Source of the DNA: Pseudarthrobacter sp. NamE2
GTDB taxonomy: Bacteria; Actinomycetota; Actinomycetes; Actinomycetales; Micrococcaceae
Length of the DNA: 64,000 nt
Reading direction: 5' to 3'
NCBI RefSeq assembly: GCF_005796205.1
Contig: NZ_VAHN01000005.1
Location: forward strand, 62,001 to 126,000
Positions 34,015 through 42,289 of the stretch are shown here, piece by piece. The notes under the pieces are model-generated. The model made no database searches. It was not told where the DNA came from and was given only the letters and a program-made list of their open reading frames with translations. A program made the translations under genes and the position numbers. Position 1 is the stretch's first letter, and each line of letters begins with the position of its first letter.

Positions 34015-34605
34015 GTGACCCAACCGCTTAAGCCCGCAGGAGCCATGCCAGCAACCGCACCCCGCCCGGACCTTTGGAAGCCGGTTCTGCTTCGCTCGGC
34101 GGCTGCGCTTGTCTTTGGGGCGGTGACCATCTTCTGGCCGTCGCCCTCTATCCAGGTGATGGGCTGGGCGGGCGGACTGTACCTGCTCGCCACGGGCGTG
34201 GTGTTCCTTCGGGGTGTCCCCGCCACGGGTTTCCAGCGGGACTCGGCGCAGGGCAAGCTGCTTTCCGCGGCCGGTTCCGTTCTGGCCGGTGCCGGCTTCG
34301 CCCTGGTACTGCTGCACAGTGACCTGCTGTTCGCCGTCATCGCAGCGCTGGCTCTGGGCGCCGCCGGAGCCCTGGAACTGTGGTGCGGCCTGCGGAACCG
34401 CAGCCGCCACGTACTTGCCCGGGACTGGATCGCCTCGGGCATTATCGGCCTGGGAACCGCCGCGGTCCTGCCGTTCTTCGTCAGCCTGGGCGCCCACGCC
34501 CTTCTGGGCGTGGCAGGAGGCGGGGCGATCATTTCCGGTGTGCTGTGGATCCTCTCCGGCCTCACGCTAAGGCACGATGCCCGGAGCGGCGCCGAAAAGC
34601 CGTAA
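34015..34605 (+). CDS. DUF308/HdeD-like membrane protein
   Basis: A 196-residue membrane protein with six hydrophobic segments in three helical hairpins, as in HdeD/DUF308 proteins. Segment one, LLRSAAALVFGAVTIFWPSPS, is followed by a short loop and repeated GxG-rich segments (AAGSVLAGAGFALVLLH, VAGGGAIISGVLWILSGL). HdeD is linked to acid resistance in enterobacteria; the role here is unknown. GTG start at 34015. A small membrane protein gene follows 104 bases downstream. Confidence 0.75.
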   Translation: MTQPLKPAGAMPATAPRPDLWKPVLLRSAAALVFGAVTIFWPSPSIQVMGWAGGLYLLATGVVFLRGVPATGFQRDSAQGKLLSAAGSVLAGAGFALVLLHSDLLFAVIAALALGAAGALELWCGLRNRSRHVLARDWIASGIIGLGTAAVLPFFVSLGAHALLGVAGGGAIISGVLWILSGLTLRHDARSGAEKP

Positions 34606-34709
34606 ACTAGGAAGGCGCGGTTCTACCCAGTGTAGAAAATTTGGCCGGGCGTACCACCACCAACGCACACCAGGACGGCCGGCATGCCGCCCTGCAGGGA
34701 GGATCTACC

Positions 34710-35069
34710 GTGGCAGACCAGCATCCAGGAAAACCGCGCAAGCTGCGGACCTCGGTGAAGGGGCCGCTGATGTTCTCCGCGTTCTGGGCCGCGGTCACGT
34801 TCGTCGCCGTGCTCATCTTCGCATCCGGCGGCAGCGCCAAGGTGCCGCGCTTCGACCTTGCCTTCACCGGCGCCGGGATCGCGTTCATTGTCACCCTGGT
34901 GATCGCCGCCATGCTGTCCATGAGCTACAAGGAGAACGCCGAGCACCTGGGCAAGGGATCGGGCGTCAACCTGAGCTCGGCGAAGAGGCCGTCGCACGGC
35001 TTTGGTGCCCCCGGTTCCCAGAACCCGCCAGCGTCCGACGCCGGCCCTGAGGGTTCCGCGGACCGCTGA
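34710..35069 (+). CDS. Small two-helix membrane protein
   Basis: A 119-residue protein with two hydrophobic segments (about residues 22-40 and 51-71), a basic N-terminus and a polar C-terminal tail. Its pattern VKGPLMFSAFWAAVTFVAVLIF then AFTGAGIAFIVTLVIAAMLSMSYKEN is found in uncharacterised actinobacterial proteins. GTG 34710 follows AGGGAGGA; the frame extends upstream to 34641 without a better start. Convergent with the zinc-finger gene on the other strand. Confidence 0.65.
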   Translation: MADQHPGKPRKLRTSVKGPLMFSAFWAAVTFVAVLIFASGGSAKVPRFDLAFTGAGIAFIVTLVIAAMLSMSYKENAEHLGKGSGVNLSSAKRPSHGFGAPGSQNPPASDAGPEGSADR

Positions 35070-35089
35070 CCCCGGGTGCCGTCCCCGTC

Positions 35090-35635
35090 CTAGTTCGCCG
35101 CCGCCTGCCGGGCTCGGTAGGCAGCCACGTGCGCCCGGTTGGCGCAGTTTCCGGTATCGCAGTAGCGCTTGGATCTGTTCCGCGTCAGGTCCAGGACCGC
35201 CGCATTGCAGTCCTCCGCCTCGCACGTCCGCAGCCGGTCCATCTCCTTGCTGCGGATCACGTCCGCCAGGGCCATTGCCGCCTCGGTGCTCATCCTGTCC
35301 GCAAGCGGGGCCTCGGGCGCGGTGGCGTGCAGGTGCCAGTCCCAGTTGTCGTGCTTAACCAGCTGGGGGAGGGCGTTCGCCTCCCGCAGCAGCCGGTTCA
35401 CCGTGTCCACCGCCGCGTCCTCATTGGCCGTCCAAAGCTCGGCGAGCCGGCTCCGCAGGGCACGCACGCTGTCCAGCTCAGCCGCATTCCGGGTCCGTGA
35501 ACCGGAGAAACCTTCGGCCGCGAGGAACGCGTCAAGATCAGCCTGCGTGGCCAGTTCCTCCCTGCCGTTCGCTGCGGAATTGATGAGATCCACCACGGAC
35601 CGCAGCGCCACCTCAGTGTCAGGGGCAAAAACCAT
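35090..35635 (-). CDS. CGNR zinc-finger transcription-factor-like protein
   Basis: A 181-residue protein with an N-terminal helical domain of the stress-associated ABATE type (residues 1-130: VALRSVVDLINSAANGREEL, LRSRLAELW) and a C-terminal CGNR zinc finger: CEAEDCNAAVLDLTRNRSKRYC and CANRAHVAAYRARQ. The name-giving CGNR reads CANR here. These proteins are likely DNA-binding regulators in actinobacteria and proteobacteria. Divergent from the EamA transporter 72 bases away, which is a plausible target of its control. Confidence 0.85.
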   Translation of the reverse strand: MVFAPDTEVALRSVVDLINSAANGREELATQADLDAFLAAEGFSGSRTRNAAELDSVRALRSRLAELWTANEDAAVDTVNRLLREANALPQLVKHDNWDWHLHATAPEAPLADRMSTEAAMALADVIRSKEMDRLRTCEAEDCNAAVLDLTRNRSKRYCDTGNCANRAHVAAYRARQAAAN

Positions 35636-35706
35636 CTTGACTCCTTACAGCTCCCGGCGGTACTGTCATGACCATTACCCCACTTTACCCCTGACAGGAG
35701 GCGACG

Positions 35707-36768
35707 GTGCCTGCCGCCAAGAACAAGACACAGAGCCGTTCCGCACCGGCGTCCCCGCGGGGATTCATGGCGTCCGGCCTGGGCGTCGCGCTTCTTTCCA
35801 CCGCGGTATTCGGGCTTTCCGGCTCGTTCGCCAAAGCACTGCTGGAAACCGGCTGGTCCACCGGAGCGGCCGTGACCATGCGGCTCACGGGCGCCGCCCT
35901 GATCCTCGCCATCCCCGCCCTGTTGGCATTGCGGGGGCGCTGGCACCAGCTCCGGGATAACTGGCTGACCATCGTACTTTTCGGCCTGATCGGCGTGGCC
36001 GCCTGCCAGCTGTTCTACTTCAACGCGGTGGCCCGCCTGTCCGTCGGCGTGGCACTCCTGCTCGAGTACCTGGCGCCTGTGCTCATCGTGCTGTGGCTTT
36101 GGGCCGCCAGCCGGAAGCGGCCGCGTGTGCTGACGCTCGGCGGAACCCTGCTCTCCCTGGCCGGGCTGGTGCTGGTCCTCGACCTCACCGGTGCGGTCAA
36201 GGTGGACCCTGTGGGAGTGCTCTGGGGCATCGCGGCGGCAGTCTGCCTTGCCATGTACTTCTTCATCACGGCCAGGGAGAACGACACCCTGCCGCCCATC
36301 GTGCTGGCCTCGGGAGGCCTGATGGTGGGCGCAGCGGTGATGTGGCTCGCCGCAGCCACCGGCCTGCTGCCCATGGCCTTCAGTACCGCGGACACCAGGC
36401 TGGGGCCCTGGGTCACCCCGTGGTGGGTTCCCCTCGCCGGACTCGTCATCCTGGCCACAGTCCTCGCTTACGTTTCGGGCATCATGGCCGCCCGCGCCCT
36501 CGGTTCCAAGGTGGCGTCCTTTGTGTCGCTGACCGAGGTCCTCTTCGCCGTCGTCTGGGCCTGGTTGCTGCTGGGCGAGCTGCCCGGCGCCATCCAACTG
36601 CTGGGCGGGGTGCTCATTGTGGGCGGTGTCATCCTGGTCCGGCTTGATGAACTCCGGGCCCCGGCCAGCCGGGCCGGTGCGTACGCCGGCGGCAGCGGGC
36701 AAGCCGCGGCGGCTCCCAGGGCGCCGTCACCGCTGGAGCACGCGAACGACGTCGAACCCGTCCCCTAA
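35707..36768 (+). CDS. EamA-family transporter
   Basis: A 353-residue member of the drug/metabolite transporter superfamily with ten membrane segments in two EamA repeats: LLSTAVFGLSGSFAKALLETGWSTGAA at the start, then GLIGVAACQLFYFNAVARLSVGVALLLEYLAPVLIVLW (end of repeat 1); the second repeat ends in ALGSKVASFVSLTEVLFAVVWAWLLLGE. The last 40 residues are a cytoplasmic tail. It probably exports or imports a small metabolite, unknown here. GTG 35707 has AGGAGG 5 to 10 bases upstream. Confidence 0.85.
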   Translation: MPAAKNKTQSRSAPASPRGFMASGLGVALLSTAVFGLSGSFAKALLETGWSTGAAVTMRLTGAALILAIPALLALRGRWHQLRDNWLTIVLFGLIGVAACQLFYFNAVARLSVGVALLLEYLAPVLIVLWLWAASRKRPRVLTLGGTLLSLAGLVLVLDLTGAVKVDPVGVLWGIAAAVCLAMYFFITARENDTLPPIVLASGGLMVGAAVMWLAAATGLLPMAFSTADTRLGPWVTPWWVPLAGLVILATVLAYVSGIMAARALGSKVASFVSLTEVLFAVVWAWLLLGELPGAIQLLGGVLIVGGVILVRLDELRAPASRAGAYAGGSGQAAAAPRAPSPLEHANDVEPVP

Positions 36769-36825
36769 GTGCCCCGGCAGTTCCGGAAGTTCCTGAATCC
36801 GGCTGTGCGAGCCTGGTAGAACGTG

Positions 36826-36861
36826 GCAGGGCCCGGGCACCGCGTGGTGTCCGGGCCCTGC
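36826..36861. terminator. Strong hairpin between convergent genes
   Basis: GCAGGGCCCGGGCACC (36826-36841) pairs with GGTGTCCGGGCCCTGC (36846-36861) over 16 bp with one G-U pair and a 4-base loop. It sits between the ends of the EamA gene (+) and the WXG100 gene (-) and can serve both, although neither side has a long U-run. Confidence 0.7.
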
Positions 36862-36880
36862 GGGCTTCATTAACCGGTGG

Positions 36881-37144
36881 TTAGCGGGAAGCCTGGGTCT
36901 GCTCTTCGGCGTTCCGCTTGGCCTGGTTGCCGGCTTCCTTCAGCGCTTCAGCAACCTTGGTCAGCATGGTGGAGTGGGTACCGGACCATTCCTGGCGGAA
37001 CTTGTCCGCGTCCGGGCCCTTCCAGTCGGTGCTGCTCAAAACCTTGGTGAGAGTGGATTTCTGCGTCTCGATCTCGGACGCACCTGCCTGAAGCTTGCTG
37101 CCGAGCTGGCGAAGCTGCTCAACGTCTGCACCCCAAATAGCCAT
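36881..37144 (-). CDS. WXG100-family protein
   Basis: An 87-residue helical hairpin of the ESAT-6/WXG100 type, small proteins secreted by type VII systems as dimers. The turn motif is TDWKGPDA with Trp41-Lys-Gly43, and the family's C-terminal helix follows (KFRQEWSGTHSTMLTKVAEAL). AAGGAG lies 6 bases before ATG 37144; an in-frame extension to 37222 is not used. No EccC, EccB or other secretion gene is in the window, so it is an orphan here and its export machine must be elsewhere. Confidence 0.88.
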   Translation of the reverse strand: MAIWGADVEQLRQLGSKLQAGASEIETQKSTLTKVLSSTDWKGPDADKFRQEWSGTHSTMLTKVAEALKEAGNQAKRNAEEQTQASR

Positions 37145-37356
37145 CAGTTTCTCCTTGTGTGGATCGTGGATCCGAACCTGGTCGGCTCCCCAGCGGCCCC
37201 CCGGCTCATCCGGAAGATCCATTGCCTAAAACCTACCCCGCCCTTAAAACAGCGTCGATGGGCACCCCTGCCCATGCCGGACTCCCCATCGACTAGTGTC
37301 CGCTAAGCTGCGCAGGAGGGGTCGATCCCAGGCGCTCCAGAGCCTAGCATGGCCAT

Positions 37357-37629
37357 ATGTGCCGGAATATCCGAACCCTCCACAACTTCGAGCCGCACGC
37401 CACCTCCGAGGAAGTGCACGCCGCCGCCCTGCAGTACGTGCGCAAGATCAGCGGCAGCACCAAGCCTTCGAAGGCCAACCAGGAAGCGTTCGATGAGGCG
37501 GTCCACGAGATCGCCCACATCACCCAGCACCTCCTGGACTCCCTGGTTAGCTCGGCGCCGCCCAAGGACCGGGAGGTCGAAGCGGCCAAGGCCAAGGCCC
37601 GCGCGGCTGTCCGGTACGGCGCGGCCTGA
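37357..37629 (+). CDS. DUF2277 family protein
   Basis: A 90-residue cytosolic protein whose start, MCRNIRTLHNFEPHATSEEV, and middle, AALQYVRKISGSTKPSKANQ, are typical of DUF2277, a small conserved family in many bacteria with no known function. It appears to be a single gene; its stop converges with the end of copA 25 bases downstream. Confidence 0.83.
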   Translation: MCRNIRTLHNFEPHATSEEVHAAALQYVRKISGSTKPSKANQEAFDEAVHEIAHITQHLLDSLVSSAPPKDREVEAAKAKARAAVRYGAA

Positions 37630-37653
37630 CCGCCGCCTTCCCGGAGCAGGCTG

Positions 37654-39927
37654 CTACTTGCCGAAGGTCCGCAGCCGCAGCGAGTTCGCCACCACCAGGA
37701 CAGAGCTGGCCGCCATCGCGGCGCCGGCAATCATGGGATTCAGCAGCCCCAGCGAGGCAACCGGAATGCCCACCGCATTGTAGAAGAAGGCCCAGAACAG
37801 ATTGGTCTTGATGGTCGAGAGGGTCTTCCGGGACAGCTCGATGGCCTGTGCCACCTGGCCGAGGTCGTTGCCCATTACCGTCAGGTCGGCGGCTTCGATA
37901 GCCACGTCCGTGCCGGAGCCCATCGCGATGCCAAGATCCGCCTGCGCCAGGGCGGCGGCGTCATTGACGCCGTCGCCGGCCATGGCGACGGTGGCGCCGC
38001 CGGCCTGCAGCTTCCGCACCGCCTCGACTTTTCCTTCCGGCAGGACTCCGGCGTAGACATCCTGCGGATCAATCCCGACGGCGGCAGCCACCTGGGCGGC
38101 CACGGCTGCGTTGTCTCCGGTCAGCAGGATGGGACGGAGTCCCAGGTGCTTGAGCCGCGCCACGGCCGCGGCGGAGCCTTCCTTGATGGTGTCGCGCAGG
38201 CTGATGACACCGGCGGGAGTGCCGTCCACGGCAACCCAGACAGCGGTGGCGCCGGCCGCTTCCGCGGCCTCGAGCACAGCATGCTGCCCGCTGCCAGGCT
38301 GGATGCCGTTCTGCTGCAGCCAGCCGATGCGGCCCGCCACCACCAGCCGCCCCTCGACGGTGCCCCGGACTCCGCCGCCCGGAGCGGAACGGAAGCCTGT
38401 GACGGAAGGAAGGGCGCCGCCGTCGTACCGTGCTTCGGCTTCCCTTGCCGACGCCGCAATGGCGTGCGCCACCGGATGCTCGGAGGCCGCTTCCACCGCC
38501 CCGGCCAGCCGCAGGACATCACGGTCCGTGAAGCCGTCGAACGCGGTGGTGCCGTCCACGGCCAGGACGCCGGTGGTCACAGTGCCGGTCTTGTCCAGCA
38601 GGATGGTGTCCACGGTGCGGGTGTCCTCGAGGACCTGTGGCCCCTTGATGAGGATGCCCAGTTGGGCGCCCCGGCCGGTGCCGGTCAGCAGGCCCACCGG
38701 AGTGGCCAGGCCCAGTGCGCAGGGGCAGGCAATGACCAGGACGGCGACGGCGGCGGTAAAGGCCGCACGTAGCTCCCCGCTTGTTATGGACGGGCCCGCG
38801 AACAGGAGCCACAGGATGAACGTAGCCGCCGCAATGGCCAGGACCACCGGAACGAACACGGCGCTGATGCGGTCCGCCAGCCGGGCGATGGGGGCCTTGC
38901 CGGTCTGGGCCTGGGACACCAGGCGGGCCATCTGGGCCAGCGTGGTCCCGGACCCCACCCGGGTTGCTTTGACCAGGAGCCGGCCGGACGTATTGATGGT
39001 GGCACCCGTGACGGCCGTGCCGGGCCCGGCTTCCACCGGGACGGATTCGCCGGTGACCAGGGACGTGTCCACCGCGGAGTTTCCGTCCACAACCACGCCG
39101 TCGGTGGCGATTTTTTCACCAGGCCGGACGACAATGAGGTCACCCACCTGCAGCCGGTCCGCGGGGACGCGGTGCTCCACGCCGTCGCGCACCACCGTGG
39201 CGTCCTTGGCGCCGAGGTTGAGGAGGGCCTGCAGGGCGCTGCCGGCGCGCTGTTTGGCGCGGGCTTCGAGGTACCGGCCGAGGAGCAGGAACGTGGTGAC
39301 AACGGCGGCCACCTCGAAGTAGAGGCCGCCGGTTCCCATGCCCTCCATGCCGGGGTGCTCCGTCATCCGGGGATCGGCCGCGAGCTGCCAGGCCGAGAAC
39401 AGGTATGCCGCGGCCACCCCGAGGGACACCAGGGTGTCCATTGTGGAAGCAAGGTGGCGGGCGTTGACGGCTGCGGCGCGGTGGAACGGCCAGGCGGCCC
39501 ACGTCACGACGGGCAGGGACAGGGCGGCCGCAACCCAGCCCCAGTTGGGAAACTGGAACCCGGGGAGCATGGAGATCAGGAACACGGGCACGGTGAGGAC
39601 TGCGGCGACCATCAAGCGCGGACGGAGGCGCGCTGCGGCGTGGGCGTCCGCTTCTTCCAGGGATCCGGCCTCCGCCGGTGGCTGCGGTGCACGGACGGTT
39701 GCCTTGTAGCCCGCGGCGTTGACGGTGTCCACCAGTTGGTCATCGGTGATGCCGTCGGGGACCGTTACGTAGGCGGACTCGAGTGGCAGGTTGACCGAGG
39801 CGGCCACGCCTGCGAGCTTGCCGAGCTTCTTTTCCACCCGGTTCACGCAGGAGGCGCAGGTCATGCCCTCAATGTCCAGCTCCACCACCCGGGTGCCCGC
39901 AGGGTGGAGCAGTTCCTGATGACTCAT
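37654..39927 (-). CDS. copA: Copper-translocating P-type ATPase
   Basis: A 757-residue P1B-type ATPase that pumps Cu(I) out of the cell. The N-terminal metal-binding domain has GMTCASC (Cys24, Cys27). The transporter core follows: six membrane segments before the actuator loop (VTGESVPVE), the metal-site IACPCALGLATPVG, the phosphorylation motif DKTGT, the EHPVAHAI histidine-proline site, the hinge TGDNA and MAGDGVNDAAALAQADLGIAMG, with two last membrane segments. The CPC motif marks monovalent copper or silver specificity. It is the third gene after csoR and copZ on the same strand, with 21 bases between copZ and copA, and presumably induced by copper through CsoR. Confidence 0.95.
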   Translation of the reverse strand: MSHQELLHPAGTRVVELDIEGMTCASCVNRVEKKLGKLAGVAASVNLPLESAYVTVPDGITDDQLVDTVNAAGYKATVRAPQPPAEAGSLEEADAHAAARLRPRLMVAAVLTVPVFLISMLPGFQFPNWGWVAAALSLPVVTWAAWPFHRAAAVNARHLASTMDTLVSLGVAAAYLFSAWQLAADPRMTEHPGMEGMGTGGLYFEVAAVVTTFLLLGRYLEARAKQRAGSALQALLNLGAKDATVVRDGVEHRVPADRLQVGDLIVVRPGEKIATDGVVVDGNSAVDTSLVTGESVPVEAGPGTAVTGATINTSGRLLVKATRVGSGTTLAQMARLVSQAQTGKAPIARLADRISAVFVPVVLAIAAATFILWLLFAGPSITSGELRAAFTAAVAVLVIACPCALGLATPVGLLTGTGRGAQLGILIKGPQVLEDTRTVDTILLDKTGTVTTGVLAVDGTTAFDGFTDRDVLRLAGAVEAASEHPVAHAIAASAREAEARYDGGALPSVTGFRSAPGGGVRGTVEGRLVVAGRIGWLQQNGIQPGSGQHAVLEAAEAAGATAVWVAVDGTPAGVISLRDTIKEGSAAAVARLKHLGLRPILLTGDNAAVAAQVAAAVGIDPQDVYAGVLPEGKVEAVRKLQAGGATVAMAGDGVNDAAALAQADLGIAMGSGTDVAIEAADLTVMGNDLGQVAQAIELSRKTLSTIKTNLFWAFFYNAVGIPVASLGLLNPMIAGAAMAASSVLVVANSLRLRTFGK

Positions 39928-39948
39928 GTCCTTGTCCCGGTTGCCTTT

Positions 39949-40188
39949 CTAGGCTTCGTTGGCGACGACCAGGTATCCGGCTTCTGCCACGGCTTCCCCG
40001 ATTTCGGCAGGTGCGAGTTCCTTGGTGGAGGTGATGGTGACCGTGGAGATGCCGCCGGCGTTCAGTTCAACGTCAACGGCCTCCACTCCTGCGAGGGCCT
40101 CGAGTTCCTCGCTGACGGCGGAGACGCAGTGCCCGCAGGTCATGCCGGAGACGTTGACGGTAGTGGTGGTGGGGGAGGTGGTGCTCAT
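39949..40188 (-). CDS. copZ: Heavy-metal-associated copper chaperone
   Basis: A 79-residue HMA-domain protein with GMTCGHC (Cys18, Cys21 region), the MxCxxC site that binds Cu(I). Such chaperones hand copper to the ATPase, here encoded next. The N-terminal ten residues are Ser/Thr/Pro rich. AGGAGCC lies before ATG 40188. It lies 51 bases after csoR on the minus strand and 21 bases before copA, a compact copper-resistance operon. Confidence 0.93.
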   Translation of the reverse strand: MSTTSPTTTTVNVSGMTCGHCVSAVSEELEALAGVEAVDVELNAGGISTVTITSTKELAPAEIGEAVAEAGYLVVANEA

Positions 40189-40239
40189 GGCTGGCTCCTC
40201 GTGTTGTGCCGGCGGTAACCGGCGTGGATGGGTATTGTT

Positions 40240-40584
40240 CTAGCGCAGCAGCCGGCCGATGGCATCAGCGGCTTCCTTGACCTTGGCATCGATGGCTTCA
40301 GCGCGGGCGGCGGGGTCCGGCTCGGAGGCGGCTCCCACCACGCAGTGGCCGATATGCTCTTCCACCAGCCCCAGGCTCACCGCATGCAGCGCCTTGGTGA
40401 CGGCGGAAACCTGGGTAAGGATGTCGATGCAGTACTTGTCCTCGTCCACCATCCGCGCGATGCCCCGCACCTGGCCTTCAATCCGCTTCAGACGGCGCAG
40501 GTAGGCGTCCTTGTTGCCGGTGTAGCCGTGGTCCGCAGCCTCTTCCCCTGCAGGCAGGGAGACCGCTTCTTCCATGGGGTTCAT
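40240..40584 (-). CDS. csoR: CsoR-family copper-sensing repressor
   Basis: A 114-residue all-helical repressor. Its Cu(I) ligands are Cys52 (KYCIDIL), His77 and Cys81 (EEHIGHC), the classic Cys-His-Cys triad; LKRIEGQVRGIARMVDED is the DNA-contact helix region. Copper binding releases the protein from DNA. Two palindromic operators directly precede the start (40596-40614 and 40623-40637), so the whole csoR-copZ-copA unit is probably autoregulated. Both candidate starts, ATG 40584 and ATG 40575, lack a good ribosome binding site, hinting at a leaderless mRNA. Confidence 0.93.
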   Translation of the reverse strand: MNPMEEAVSLPAGEEAADHGYTGNKDAYLRRLKRIEGQVRGIARMVDEDKYCIDILTQVSAVTKALHAVSLGLVEEHIGHCVVGAASEPDPAARAEAIDAKVKEAADAIGRLLR

Positions 40585-40595
40585 GGTTCTAAAGG

Positions 40596-40637
40596 TATAC
40601 CCCCAAGGGGTATAGGCGCAACTACCCCCAGGGGGTA
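40596..40637 (-). promoter_or_regulatory. Two CsoR operators
   Basis: Site 1 is TATACCCC-CAA-GGGGTATA (40596-40614) and site 2 is TACCCCC-A-GGGGGTA (40623-40637), both perfect inverted repeats, with centres 25 bases apart. GC-rich CCCC/GGGG-type sites with TA flanks are what CsoR proteins bind. Site 1 ends 12 bases before the csoR start, so the promoter must overlap it. Confidence 0.8.
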
Positions 40638-40661
40638 TGGCAGTGCGCTGCGAAAGGGCAC

Positions 40662-40706
40662 AAAAAAGCTCCGGAGTGCGTTATTGGGGGATACGCACTC
40701 CGGAGC
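40662..40706 (-). terminator. Rho-independent terminator downstream of the stress protein gene
   Basis: Read on the minus strand, GCTCCGGAGTGCGT (40706-40693) pairs perfectly over 14 bp with its complement (40681-40668), loop 11 bases, followed by six T (complement of 40667-40662). It ends transcription of the universal stress protein gene, 155 bases after its stop, and separates it from csoR. Confidence 0.85.
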
Positions 40707-40860
40707 GGCCTTTGGGCAGTCCAGCCTCCACGCGGCGTGGTGCCTGGCTTGCGTAAATCAGCTTACTGGCTGGTACTTGCCACCGCCAGCACCGCGAATA
40801 ACTACTTTCACTTTATTTTCCGGGCTTCTTTCCGGCGTCCCGAAAAACGTGAGGACGGCG

Positions 40861-41379
40861 TCAGGGCCGGTCTTCGTGGGCCGGCATCCGGTAGGGGACC
40901 ACCAGTACCGGCCTGCTCTGATGGTGGCTGAGCCAGGCCCCCACCGAGCCGTTGAGCGCTTCCGCAAGCCGGTGGGAAAAACCCCGTTCAGAGGTACCCA
41001 CAATGATCATGGGTGCGTTGGCCTCGGCCGCCAAGCGGCCCAGTGCGCGTGCGGGGTCCCCGGAGAGGGTGCGCAGCGTCCACTCCACCCGTCCGCTTCC
41101 GGAAGGAAGCTCATCCACGGCAGCCTGCACGGCCGTTTTGAGTTCCGTGGTCAGGGTCCGGATTTCCGTGTCATCAGCATCCGGATGGAGTGACAGGCGG
41201 TGCGCCGAGCGGGCCGGGTCCCACTCCACCAGGTAGCTGGCTTCATCCACATACGCGCAGAGCAGGGGAGTGCCGAGCCGGGCAGCAAGGGACGTGGCAG
41301 TCTGCAGAACCTCGGGATGCTGCCTGGGCATGATCCCGACCAGCAGCGGGGCAGTCCCGCTGAAGCGTTCCGATGTCAT
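40861..41379 (-). CDS. Universal stress protein
   Basis: A 172-residue UspA-fold protein. The ATP-binding signature appears as IIVGTSERGFSHRLAEALNGSVGAWLSHH (about 126-154), close to the G-2x-G-9x-G(S/T) pattern, ending PVLVVPYR. The start PLLVGIMPRQHPEVLQTATSLAARL is the first beta strand and helix. Such proteins help survival under stress or starvation. The 155-base 3' untranslated part, ending in a strong terminator, is conserved-looking and may hold a small RNA. Confidence 0.85.
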   Translation of the reverse strand: MTSERFSGTAPLLVGIMPRQHPEVLQTATSLAARLGTPLLCAYVDEASYLVEWDPARSAHRLSLHPDADDTEIRTLTTELKTAVQAAVDELPSGSGRVEWTLRTLSGDPARALGRLAAEANAPMIIVGTSERGFSHRLAEALNGSVGAWLSHHQSRPVLVVPYRMPAHEDRP

Positions 41380-41434
41380 AGCTCATTGTCCGCCCATGCA
41401 GGGGGCGATGAACAGGTAACCGGCGGTTGCCGGA

Positions 41435-42178
41435 CTAAGAAACCGCAGGTGAGGCCGTGATAACCACGTTCTTGCCCCAGGGGTCCTCCGTGTAGCAGCT
41501 GATGAGGACCAGTCGGTTGGGCACGATGTCCCAGACGGGGCTGTCCTTTAAACCTGATTTCACATAGGTGGTCACGTTGTCCACCTGGTAGGCGATGGTC
41601 CCGGCCGTGGTATCCACTTCCAAGCGGTCTCCCACGCGCGACGACGAACTGAGGTGGTTGAACGGCGCCTCTGCCCCGTCCCAGCTGTGGCCGATGACGT
41701 AGGTGGTGTTGGCGGAGCCCCCGCCGGGTATCCCGAACGGGGTCAGCCAGTAACCGTCCCTGGTTTCCGGCGGCACGATGGTCTGGCTGGCCCGGGCTGC
41801 GCCGTCCAGCTCCAGCGGGTACACCGGCACATCGAAGCCGGCCGAGGGGTAGCGGATACGCACAGGTGCTGCGGCCGGCGGAAGCACAGCGGCTGGTGCC
41901 TGCCGGACAGCCGGGGTGGCTGGCGCCGTCGTCGTGTCCGGGGCCTTCCTCGAGCCGGTAACCGCGATGGGTTCCGGCACCACCAGGGAGGCAGCGGAGG
42001 GAACGGAGCCGGCGCTGCTTCCGACGGCGGCCGGCTGGGGCTGGGTGAGCAGGGGCACACCGAACGTGATGGCCAGGAAGGCCGCAACGCCGGCAAGCAG
42101 AATGGCAAGGTCTCCGCGGTTCCAGCGCCGCCGCGCGCGCTGTGGCTGCGCCGCGTGCCGGCTCCGTTCCTGGGACAT
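41435..42178 (-). CDS. Class F sortase
   Basis: A 247-residue membrane-bound transpeptidase that joins secreted proteins to the cell wall. The N-terminal part has a basic stretch and one membrane segment (LAILLAGVAAFLAITFGVPLL, about 24-44), a Pro/Ala/Thr spacer, then the sortase barrel with the catalytic triad His164 (YVIGHSWDG), Cys228 (VLISCYTED) and Arg222. The LISC-type Cys context is that of actinobacterial class F. The next gene upstream on the same strand encodes the likely substrate. A hairpin lies between the two genes. Confidence 0.88.
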   Translation of the reverse strand: MSQERSRHAAQPQRARRRWNRGDLAILLAGVAAFLAITFGVPLLTQPQPAAVGSSAGSVPSAASLVVPEPIAVTGSRKAPDTTTAPATPAVRQAPAAVLPPAAAPVRIRYPSAGFDVPVYPLELDGAARASQTIVPPETRDGYWLTPFGIPGGGSANTTYVIGHSWDGAEAPFNHLSSSSRVGDRLEVDTTAGTIAYQVDNVTTYVKSGLKDSPVWDIVPNRLVLISCYTEDPWGKNVVITASPAVS

Positions 42179-42213
42179 GCTGCTCCTCGGCGGTTGCGGG
42201 TTGAAGTTAGGGA

Positions 42214-42250
42214 GGAAGGCGCCCTGCCGGGCACTGGCAGGACGCCTTCC
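42214..42250 (-). terminator. Hairpin between wall-protein and sortase genes
   Basis: GGAAGGCG-CC-CTGCC (42214-42228) faces GGCAG-GA-CGCCTTCC (42236-42250): two perfect stems of 8 and 5 bp around a small internal loop. Lying after the wall-protein stop and before the sortase start, it may reduce read-through so that substrate is made in excess over sortase. Confidence 0.6.
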
Positions 42251-42289
42251 TTGTCACGCGGCCGCTGGCTGCGGCGCAGGTTTCCGGGA

